A stretch of DNA of 19,378 nt, from contig JAOZLK010000013.1 of assembly GCA_029934875.1 (NCBI GenBank), positions 1 through 19,378 of the forward strand, read 5' to 3'. Below, piece after piece: positions 13,583-19,378 of this stretch (position 1 is its first letter; each line of letters opens with the position of its first letter). This DNA comes from Bacteroidales bacterium (GTDB lineage: Bacteria > Bacteroidota > Bacteroidia > Bacteroidales > GCA-2748055). Position numbers and translations under genes: made by a program. The notes below the pieces were generated by a model, which did not search any database, had not been told where the DNA came from, and saw only the letters and a program-made list of their open reading frames with translations.

Positions 13583-15649
13583 TTATAAAACTATTTTCTC
13601 TATCCGGATACGGGCATCTACTGCCACCAGACTACTCCCTTTCCCCAGAATTGGATTCAGGTCCATCTCAGCAATCTCAGTAACAAATTCCAGAACGGTG
13701 GAGAGTCTGACAAGGATTCCGGCAAAAGCCTCTTTATTGATTCCTTCCTGCCCCCTTATACCGTCGAGAATTTTTGAGCCTTTAAGCGACCCAATCATGC
13801 GGTGCCCCTCCTTCATGGTAAGGGGGGACAGCCCTGCGGCTACATCATGCAAAACCTCTACCATGATGCCCCCTAGTCCACATAGTATTACATGACCAAA
13901 GGGTGGCTCATACTTTGCCCCAGCAAACAATTCGATCCCTTCCAGCATGGGCTGCAACAATACACCCTGCGCATCGCTGATTTCCATCATTTGCCGGAAA
14001 TGTTCTTTCAGCTCCTGATCATTACTAATCCCAAGAGCAACCCCGCCCACATCCGATTTATGTACGGGGCCCACAACCTTCATCACCAGAGGGTAAGCAA
14101 TCTCCTTGGCCAGATTGATCAGGGAGGCTTCATCGGAAACCACACCCTCTTTTACCCTGGGAATTCCGCAGGCATCAAGGATTCTCCCGACCGAGACCGG
14201 ATCGAGGTATCCATCATCAGCCTCCTTAATCACCTTGCGAACCGCTGTAATATCTAATCCTTCCGGGCAAGCGACACTCCAGGCCGGGGGCTCAGTATGA
14301 TGAATCCTGCTGAGTGCCTCTCCCAATACTACCTCGTCAGGAAAATTAATATGACCATGGGAAAGAAACTCCTTTACTTCCTCCTCTGCGGTGACAACTG
14401 AAGGAAGTACAGGATAAATGGGCTTTGTACAGCTCAGTATTTTTTCGTGAAGTAGTTTATAAACGTCAAAGACAGGTGTTAGCCCGGGTGTTCCGAAGAT
14501 GAGTACAATTCCATCTATTTCAGGAAACTCATTTTCGCAATAATCGATACAGATACCCACCTGTTCAGCATTTCCGGTAGCCAGGAGGTCAATGGGATTG
14601 GCCGCCGAGGAACCGGGATAGAGATGCGAAAGCAAGTCATCAGCCTTTGGCCCTTCCAGGTGAGGAACATCCAGTCCTCCTTTGGCCAGTACATCGGTCA
14701 TCATTACTGCCGGTCCGCCTGCATGGGTGATAATGGCCAGGTTTTCACCCTCCAGAGGAGTTGTTTGCATAACTGAAGCCACGGTAGTCAGGTCCTCCCG
14801 GCCAAAGCAACGCACAATTCCCGCCTTTCTGAATAAAGCATCCACAGCCACATCAGAACTGGCCAGTGCACCCGTATGCGAAGTGGCAGCACGGCTCCCG
14901 GCATCGGTAGTACCAGCCTTCACTGCAGCAATACTGCAGCCCTTTCGAATCAGGGATGTGGCATGCTTAAGCAGGCTCCGGGGATTTTTAATAGTTTCAA
15001 AATAAAGTATTTTCACCCTTGAGGAGACTCCTTCCTCATAGGTCTCATCAAAATGAGCAAGGACCTCTTCAACGCCCATCTCTGCAGAGTTTCCCACCGA
15101 AAAAACATGAGCAAAGCGGAGTCCCTTCTGCAAACCTGCCTCCATGATAAACACAGCAGTGGCACCACTTCCTGAGATGAAATCACATCCCTGTGGATCG
15201 AGTCGTGGTATGGGGAGGGTAAATACTCCCTGGTAGGCGGGTGTCATTACACCAATACAGTTCGGACCAATGAGGGCCGCTCCATTTGACCGGCACACCT
15301 CAACAATCGACTTTTCAATTCGGGCTCCCTCTTCATTCTCTTCGCTAAATCCGGCTGAAACGATTATGAAGGCCTTGGTGTTTTTGCTTTCGGCAAGCTC
15401 TCTGACCGTCTCCAGGCAAAGGGTAGCCGGTATGGCAAGAATGGCAAGATCTACCGGAGGCAGATCTTTTACCATCCGATATGAAGGGAATCCCTGTATT
15501 TGATCCTCCCTGGGATTGACGGCACATAACTTGCCTTTAAAGGTTCCCTGATGAATATTATGAAATAGTTTACCCCCCGGCTTAGCCTTATTGTTGGAAG
15601 CACCAACGACTACAATACTCTCGGGATCAAATAGTTGTTTGTTAAGCAT
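13583..15649 (-). CDS. ADP-forming acetate/acyl-CoA synthetase, fused alpha-beta
   Basis: Converts acyl-CoA, ADP and phosphate into free acid, CoA and ATP, so it conserves energy at the end of amino-acid or pyruvate fermentation. The 688 residues carry both parts in one chain. Order: CoA-binding Rossmann domain (about 1-130, VVVGASNN...GPNCIGVM), two succinyl-CoA-ligase-like domains (to about 460), then the ATP-grasp beta part (about 465-688). The phosphorylated histidine should be H258 in ATSHTGALASSD. The second relay histidine is probably H530 in VGPVHKSDVGGVALG. The ATP-grasp core includes ELFAGAKYEPPFGHVILCGLGG. The ATG overlaps no other gene; a good -7 box lies 21 bases upstream. Substrate range (acetyl-, isobutyryl-, phenylacetyl-CoA) is undetermined. 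Confidence 0.92.
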   Translation of the reverse strand: MLNKQLFDPESIVVVGASNNKAKPGGKLFHNIHQGTFKGKLCAVNPREDQIQGFPSYRMVKDLPPVDLAILAIPATLCLETVRELAESKNTKAFIIVSAGFSEENEEGARIEKSIVEVCRSNGAALIGPNCIGVMTPAYQGVFTLPIPRLDPQGCDFISGSGATAVFIMEAGLQKGLRFAHVFSVGNSAEMGVEEVLAHFDETYEEGVSSRVKILYFETIKNPRSLLKHATSLIRKGCSIAAVKAGTTDAGSRAATSHTGALASSDVAVDALFRKAGIVRCFGREDLTTVASVMQTTPLEGENLAIITHAGGPAVMMTDVLAKGGLDVPHLEGPKADDLLSHLYPGSSAANPIDLLATGNAEQVGICIDYCENEFPEIDGIVLIFGTPGLTPVFDVYKLLHEKILSCTKPIYPVLPSVVTAEEEVKEFLSHGHINFPDEVVLGEALSRIHHTEPPAWSVACPEGLDITAVRKVIKEADDGYLDPVSVGRILDACGIPRVKEGVVSDEASLINLAKEIAYPLVMKVVGPVHKSDVGGVALGISNDQELKEHFRQMMEISDAQGVLLQPMLEGIELFAGAKYEPPFGHVILCGLGGIMVEVLHDVAAGLSPLTMKEGHRMIGSLKGSKILDGIRGQEGINKEAFAGILVRLSTVLEFVTEIAEMDLNPILGKGSSLVAVDARIRIEKIVL

Positions 15650-15669
15650 ATGGATCAGTCTAAGAGACC

Positions 15670-15677
15670 CAAAGATA
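15670..15677 (-). promoter_or_regulatory. Promoter -7 box for the acyl-CoA synthetase/aminotransferase genes
   Basis: On the minus strand TATCTTTG (15677-15670) matches TAnnTTTG exactly and lies 20 bases before the ATG at 15649. A T-rich stretch at about 15707-15699 is in the place of the -33 box but is TTTT rather than TTTG. The leader would be only about 10-15 bases and has no clear ribosome-binding site. Confidence 0.5.
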
Positions 15678-15735
15678 AGAAAGCTGAATTTTGTCCTGTA
15701 AAAAAGAGGAGTGTCTTAGAACATACACTCCGGAG

Positions 15736-15805
15736 AAAAAAAATAAAAAAAAGAAGGCAAGTTGCTACTCTCCCTAAAACCCTCAAAAGATTCGCAACTT
15801 GCCTT
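15736..15805 (-). terminator. Intrinsic terminator of the rex-ribF-TM1266 unit
   Basis: AAGGCAAGTTGC (15754-15765) and GCAACTTGCCTT (15794-15805) form a perfect 12-bp stem. In the minus direction it is followed by TTCTTTTTTTTATTTTTTTT (+ strand A-run 15736-15752), as expected for a factor-independent terminator. The loop of 28 bases is unusually large. It separates the redox-regulator genes from the acyl-CoA synthetase promoter. Confidence 0.8.
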
Positions 15806-15902
15806 GCACCCCAACAATTACTTTTCATCTAAATAAACCAGAAAATGTAAGATATGTTCAGTTCATCGTAAATTTTAACATTTGAAAAGGATTTTTTAAC
15901 AT

Positions 15903-16145
15903 TTAACCGGCCAGCACCGATTTAACTTTTACGCCAGGTAGACGGCCCAAGCTGCCGGTAAGGGATCCCATTCGGTCAGTATCTCCCTCCAGAACCAGAG
16001 ATATCACATTGCATGAACGCTCCCGTAGCGGAATGCCCTGCCTGCCCAGAACCATATCGGAGTGTTCAGTGATAATGCTATTAATGCGATGGATATCACC
16101 CTCCTCACTTACGAGAATAATTACCGCACCAATTCTTCCTTCCAT
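15903..16145 (-). CDS. TM1266-family ACT-like regulator ('iron-only hydrogenase system regulator')
   Basis: Protein of 80 residues that fits the small ACT/NikR-C-like family named after Thermotoga TM1266. It shows MEGRIGAVIILV, HSDMVLGRQGIPLRERSCNVISLVLEG and SLTGSLGRLPGVKVKSVL, the family's standard blocks at the usual length. Members commonly lie beside [FeFe]-hydrogenase maturation genes and are thought to regulate them, probably by ligand binding, since no DNA-binding domain is present. Here no hydrogenase gene is visible. It is 12 bases behind ribF and third in the rex-ribF unit, followed by a strong terminator. The family assignment rests on recalled motifs. Confidence 0.82.
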   Translation of the reverse strand: MEGRIGAVIILVSEEGDIHRINSIITEHSDMVLGRQGIPLRERSCNVISLVLEGDTDRMGSLTGSLGRLPGVKVKSVLAG

Positions 16146-16157
16146 GTGACAAATATA

Positions 16158-17042
16158 CTAATAAATAAGCTCTTCCACCTTCCCGATATCATGCTCAATC
16201 TGCCCCAACTCTCCTTTGTCCAGATGTTTATAAAAGCGAATGAAAAACGGACTGTCGTCCAGGCCTTCAATTTTAGCCAGGGGAAAAAGAAAGATCCCCG
16301 ATGAGGATATACGAACAAGCGCTTTTATGGAGGCACCCTTAATGAGAACAGAGGTGGCATAAGATCCATGGGGAGGGATCAGCTTATTGGCATCACTGAT
16401 CCTGGCCCTGTAGCAGGACCTTTTGTATAATACGCTTTCCTCTGAAAGCAGGCTCAGATCGGCCTGCATGATGAAATGATGCTCAAGATAAGCGTTGGCC
16501 CGCTGTATATGCCCCTCAGCCAAAGCTTTTCGAATCCTGGTACTGCTTACTGTTTCACTTTGAATCTCCTGGACTGGAATTTCCTCCACATTGAAGCCAT
16601 GCTTTTCCCTTACCTCGTACAGGGAGTCAAAATTGCCTTCCTTGTTATGACCGAAGAAGTGATTAAAACCAACTACGATTGTATGGGCATGTAGCTTTTC
16701 TACCAGGAAGGCCTCCACAAATTCCTTTGATGTGGTCAGGGCAAAATCTTTGGTAAACTCCAGCACAAGCAGATGGTCGAGACCTGTCTCCTCCAGCACC
16801 CTGCACTTCTCCTCCAGGGTAGTTATCAGCCTCAAATCCCTGCCAGCAGTATCGGGATATAGCACTTTCCGGGGATGAGGGTGAAAGGTGATCAGGACTG
16901 AAGAGCCGCCAACCTGACTGGCCAGGCTATTCAATCGGGAAATAATTACGCGATGTCCCGCATGAACACCATCAAATGAGCCCATGGTGACCACCGGAAA
17001 CCTGATTTCCGGGATTTGTGCACTGGGAAAATGAATTTGCAT
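16158..17042 (-). CDS. ribF: RibF-type FAD synthetase with a degenerate riboflavin kinase domain
   Basis: RibF normally makes FMN from riboflavin (C-terminal kinase) and then FAD (N-terminal adenylyltransferase). In this 294-residue protein the FAD synthetase half is intact: GSFDGVHAGH (21-30), TFHPHPRKVL (about 52-61), GFNHFFGH (125-132) and SSTRIR (166-171). The C-terminal half (about 184-294) has the expected length and a PPHGSYA strand. However, the kinase signature G-F-P-T-A-N, which binds ATP and Mg, is not present; the matching stretch reads KRSCYRARISDANKL. The protein may therefore only adenylylate FMN, or serve another role, with a second RibF elsewhere. Its start is one base after the rex stop, so it is translated with rex. 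Confidence 0.82.
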   Translation of the reverse strand: MQIHFPSAQIPEIRFPVVTMGSFDGVHAGHRVIISRLNSLASQVGGSSVLITFHPHPRKVLYPDTAGRDLRLITTLEEKCRVLEETGLDHLLVLEFTKDFALTTSKEFVEAFLVEKLHAHTIVVGFNHFFGHNKEGNFDSLYEVREKHGFNVEEIPVQEIQSETVSSTRIRKALAEGHIQRANAYLEHHFIMQADLSLLSEESVLYKRSCYRARISDANKLIPPHGSYATSVLIKGASIKALVRISSSGIFLFPLAKIEGLDDSPFFIRFYKHLDKGELGQIEHDIGKVEELIY

Positions 17043-17043
17043 A

Positions 17044-17664
17044 TTAAGATTGGCCGGATTTTACGAAATAGGCTACCTTTTCCAGGGAAGTAATCATATC
17101 ATATTCTTCCAGGTAACAATCATCCGGCACAATCAGGGGTACTGTGGTAAAATTCATAATACCTTTGATCCCGGCGTCAACGATCTGACTGGTCACTTCA
17201 CTGGCCGAAGTTGCAGGAACGGTCATTATGGCTACAGAGATCTCATATGATTCCACAATTTCCTTGAGACGACTAAGGGAGTAACATTTAACCCCGGATA
17301 TTACCCTTTCGATTTTGGTGTGATCCACATCAAAAGTGGCAATGATGTTGAGCTTTGACCTTTTCCCAACAAAATAGGTTGTTACAGCCCTGCCCAGGTT
17401 CCCGATTCCCACAACAGCAACGTTAAGGCCCTTTTCTGAATCAAGAATCTCACCGATTACATCAATCAGGTCCCGAACGTCATATCCCTTTCGTTGCATG
17501 CTGGTATAACCGATAAACATAATATCACGCCTGACCTGTACGGCTGTATTATGATGAAGCGCCGCCAGTTCATGTGAAAAGATATGGGTTTTACCCTCCT
17601 CCAGGGATTGCAACAGGGTTCTGCGGTATTCACTGAGTCTCTCTACGGTTCTTTCGGGGAGCAT
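17044..17664 (-). CDS. rex: Redox-sensing transcriptional repressor Rex
   Basis: Homodimeric repressor that senses NADH/NAD+. It binds DNA when NADH is low and lets go when NADH rises, so fermentation genes are switched on. With the start at 17664 (MLPERTVERLSEYRRTL) it has 206 residues, the family length. A winged-helix domain occupies about 1-80, with HNTAVQVRRDIMFIG around the recognition helix. A Rossmann domain follows with VAVVGIGNLGRA (83-94), then IIATFDVD and the terminal swap helix. An upstream ATG at 17751 would add a hydrophobic 29-residue segment that includes the promoter and operator, so it is rejected. First gene of rex-ribF-TM1266; probably self-regulated through the operator at 17706-17723. 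Confidence 0.95.
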   Translation of the reverse strand: MLPERTVERLSEYRRTLLQSLEEGKTHIFSHELAALHHNTAVQVRRDIMFIGYTSMQRKGYDVRDLIDVIGEILDSEKGLNVAVVGIGNLGRAVTTYFVGKRSKLNIIATFDVDHTKIERVISGVKCYSLSRLKEIVESYEISVAIMTVPATSASEVTSQIVDAGIKGIMNFTTVPLIVPDDCYLEEYDMITSLEKVAYFVKSGQS

Positions 17665-17697
17665 ATTCGTCTGGTATTTATCGTAAATACAATAATA

Positions 17698-17705
17698 CAA
17701 AATTA
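17698..17705 (-). promoter_or_regulatory. Promoter -7 box of rex
   Basis: On the minus strand TAATTTTG (17705-17698) matches TAnnTTTG exactly and lies 33 bases before the rex ATG. No consensus -33 box is at the ideal spacing; ATTG within the operator (17724-17721) is about 15 bases away. Confidence 0.5.
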
Positions 17706-17723
17706 TTGTTAAATAGATCACAA
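17706..17723. promoter_or_regulatory. Rex operator in the rex promoter
   Basis: TTGTTA-AATAGA-TCACAA is an imperfect 18-bp palindrome that fits the Rex pattern TTGTnA-N6-TnACAA at every fixed position. It directly adjoins the -7 box on the upstream side, so bound Rex would block RNA polymerase. Rex autoregulation is known in several bacteria. Confidence 0.7.
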
Positions 17724-17773
17724 TCATGCAGCAGCAAATCAACTGATACATATCATGAAACTTGGCCGGGCAT

Positions 17774-18895
17774 TTACTGAACGGGCAGAATCACTCTGAA
17801 TATACTTCCCTTGTCGGGTTCGCTTTCCACCAGGATATGCCCCCCGTACAACTCTGCGATCTTCTGTACAATCGATAGCCCGAGCCCCGAACCGCTAATC
17901 CCCTTTGTCCGCTTATTTTTTATTCGGACAAACTCCTGAAATAGCTGGGATATCTCCCGCTCATTCATTCCATAACCGCTGTCCTGAACAGCAATTTCCA
18001 TCTTCCCCTCCTGATTACTTACCTGCAATACAACCGAACCTCCATCCCGATTGTATTTCACCGCATTGGAGAGGAGGTTATTCATCATGATATCAAGGTC
18101 AATGGGATCGGCCTCAAAAAACAGATCGCCTTTTCCCTCATAGTTAATGGAAATATTACGCTGGATGGCCAATGGCTTAATGGTAGAGATGGCAAGATGG
18201 GCGCGCTCCTCCAGGTCCAGTCTTTCAATTTTGTCTTCCTTTCGCTCCAGTCTGATCTTCGTAAAATCCAGGAGATCCATTATCAGTGAGCGCATTCCCT
18301 CTATCCTCTGAAGTGAGCGGTCAAGGACCTGATTGTAATCATCAAGAGCAGGACCCAGCTCACGATCCTTCATCATGCCCAGGTAACCCTCCAGGGCATT
18401 CAAGGGGGACTTCAACTCATGACTCAAAACAGACAGGAACTGGTAACGAATCTTTTTACCCTCCTCCTTCATGGTCCTGGTAATCCGCTTTAGAAAAAAC
18501 TGCTTGGTGATCAGATCAACACTGGCCTTCAGCTCGGCAGGAGTAAATGGCTTGGGGATGAAATCCCGGGCACCATCGTCAGTGGCCCTGGCTGCCACTT
18601 CCATGGAGGCATAGGAGGTAATCATTGCAACAAGAATCTCGGGATGACTTTTTTGTATGATTTCAAGAACCTCCATGCCTGTAATTCCCGGTAATTTATT
18701 ATCCAACAGCAGAATGTCAGGAGGATTGGCTTTGATCATTTCCAGGGCCTCTTCCCCGCTTGAGGCTTCTCCGAGCTCAAAGCCATAATCATCGTCCATG
18801 AAAGGAAAGCTAACGCTGTGTCCCGAAAGAATCCGCTTAACTCCGGATCTGATACCCGGTTCATCATCAACCACCAGAATTGACAAACACTCCAT
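17774..18895 (-). CDS. Hybrid two-component protein: receiver domain fused to a soluble histidine kinase
   Basis: Cytoplasmic protein of 373 residues without membrane segments. A receiver domain (about 1-130) has the acidic pocket VVDDEPG, phospho-acceptor D65 in LLLDNKLPG, T93 in MITSYAS and K115 in PKPF. The kinase follows: H159 in FLSVLSHELKSPLNALEGY, N-box N272/N277, G1 box DSGYGM from D305, and G2 box GSGLGL (335-340). With the receiver in front, kinase activity is probably controlled by phosphorylation from another kinase. An insertion around residues 30-40 (FPFMDDDYGFE) widens the receiver's first loop. Its start is one base after the stop of the REC-only gene. No DNA-binding domain is present. 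Downstream comes rex, 109 bases away with its own promoter. Confidence 0.93.
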   Translation of the reverse strand: MECLSILVVDDEPGIRSGVKRILSGHSVSFPFMDDDYGFELGEASSGEEALEMIKANPPDILLLDNKLPGITGMEVLEIIQKSHPEILVAMITSYASMEVAARATDDGARDFIPKPFTPAELKASVDLITKQFFLKRITRTMKEEGKKIRYQFLSVLSHELKSPLNALEGYLGMMKDRELGPALDDYNQVLDRSLQRIEGMRSLIMDLLDFTKIRLERKEDKIERLDLEERAHLAISTIKPLAIQRNISINYEGKGDLFFEADPIDLDIMMNNLLSNAVKYNRDGGSVVLQVSNQEGKMEIAVQDSGYGMNEREISQLFQEFVRIKNKRTKGISGSGLGLSIVQKIAELYGGHILVESEPDKGSIFRVILPVQ

Positions 18896-18896
18896 C

Positions 18897-19289
18897 CTAT
18901 TTCAATAAACCTTTGATAATAATTTCCAGTTCCTCCATCCTGAATCCTTTCTCCAGGTAATGGTCAGCCTTTATCCAGGCCTTATTTTCCGGGGTCGAGA
19001 TATCAAAACTAATGCCCCTCTCGGCGGTGACTGCCGTAGCGATAATAACCGGCACCTGTGGTTTGCATTGTTTGATGCGGTAGGCCAGTATAAATCCGCT
19101 GTCCTCTTCCTCCATCATCAGGTCGAGTATGGCCAGATCGGGACACTCACTCTGAAGGTAACGCTCAGCCTCTTCCCGGGACTCAACCGCCACCACATCA
19201 TAACCCCATTTTTTCAAATGATGGCTCACCTGGAATATTTGGTCCGGATCATCATCGGCCAGCAATATTTTCTTCTTCATTTCACTCAT
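18897..19289 (-). CDS. Stand-alone response regulator receiver (REC only)
   Basis: A single receiver domain of 130 residues. ILLADDDPDQ holds the acidic pair, D56 in LAILDLMMEEEDSG is the phospho-acceptor, and IATAV follows with the conserved Thr; the usual Lys-Pro is Lys-Gly (LEKGF). An insertion (ERGISFDISTPENKAWIKAD) lies before that lysine. No output domain follows. It is one base from the REC-kinase gene, so the two probably form a phosphorelay. Met4 (19280) is an alternative start. The region before it is a heptamer repeat array in which no promoter could be recognised. Confidence 0.9.
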   Translation of the reverse strand: MSEMKKKILLADDDPDQIFQVSHHLKKWGYDVVAVESREEAERYLQSECPDLAILDLMMEEEDSGFILAYRIKQCKPQVPVIIATAVTAERGISFDISTPENKAWIKADHYLEKGFRMEELEIIIKGLLK

Positions 19290-19301
19290 CTTTTTTTCTG
19301 G

Positions 19302-19378
19302 TTACTGGTTATTGGTTACTGGTAATTGGTTATTGGTTACTGGTTACTGAGTTACTGAGTACTAAGAACTGAGAACTG
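19302..19378. repeat. Heptamer repeat array at the right edge
   Basis: Seven successive 7-mers (TTACTGG, TTATTGG, TTACTGG, TAATTGG, TTATTGG, TTACTGG, TTACTGA) cover 19302-19350, then the pattern decays (GTTACTGAGTACTAAGAACTG...) up to the window edge. On the other strand the unit reads CCAATAA/CCAGTAA, like the array at 9961-10002. It begins 13 bases upstream of the REC-only start, where a promoter would be expected. It may continue beyond the window. Confidence 0.85.

Noticed and set aside
15635..15832. Lysine-rich open frame on the + strand
   Set aside because: It runs through the A-tract and stem of the minus-strand terminator and overlaps the synthetase start; composition explains the lysines and no family is recognisable.
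17665..17751. 29-residue hydrophobic N-terminal extension of Rex
   Set aside because: It would place a membrane-like segment on a soluble repressor and covers the promoter box and operator; the standard Rex N-terminus begins at 17664.

Overview
The window looks like part of a Bacteroidota chromosome, probably an anaerobic Bacteroidales/Marinilabiliales-type organism. The pointers are a two-propeller Reg_prop/Y_Y_Y sensor kinase, the yicC-gmk-nadD order, weak Shine-Dalgarno sequences, several TAnnTTTG promoter -7 boxes, and a fermentative gene set without respiratory-chain genes. No rRNA, tRNA, CRISPR array or insertion sequence was recognised. Everything from base 2 to 8539 is on the + strand and everything from 8527 to 19289 is on the - strand. 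The two blocks meet tail to tail, with nadD and a toxin gene overlapping by 13 bases.

Left block (+): the 3' part of a tryptophanase gene (tnaA), a MATE efflux pump, a large periplasmic-propeller histidine kinase that lacks the response-regulator/AraC half usual in Bacteroides-type hybrid systems, and the housekeeping operon yicC-gmk-nadD (RNA turnover, GDP synthesis, NAD synthesis).

Junction (8527-9375): a RelE/ParE-type toxin with its antitoxin, then about 300 bases packed with small repeats. These are an operator-like inverted repeat, an 18-bp perfect palindrome, three 15-bp tandem repeats, and a compound palindromic element whose arm supplies the stop codon of the next gene.

Centre (9376-15649, -): an amino-acid fermentation cassette. 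Read in transcription order it encodes an ADP-forming acyl-CoA synthetase with fused alpha and beta parts, a PLP aminotransferase, and a four-subunit 2-oxoacid:ferredoxin oxidoreductase (2x[4Fe-4S] ferredoxin, alpha, beta, gamma). Together these would convert an amino acid to its 2-oxoacid, then to acyl-CoA plus reduced ferredoxin, then to a free acid plus ATP. The substrate is probably branched-chain or aromatic.

Right block (15903-19289, -): a Rex redox repressor gene, a RibF-like protein whose riboflavin kinase half looks degenerate, and a TM1266-type small ACT-like protein linked in other genomes to [FeFe]-hydrogenase. Upstream is a REC-only protein one base from a REC-HisKA-HATPase protein. 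A perfect Rex-type operator (TTGTTA-N6-TCACAA) abuts the rex promoter. A one-mismatch version overlaps the promoter of the oxidoreductase genes, so the window may hold both the NADH sensor and one of its target operons. Degenerate heptamer repeats (CCAATAA-type) occur at 9961-10002 and again at the right edge.
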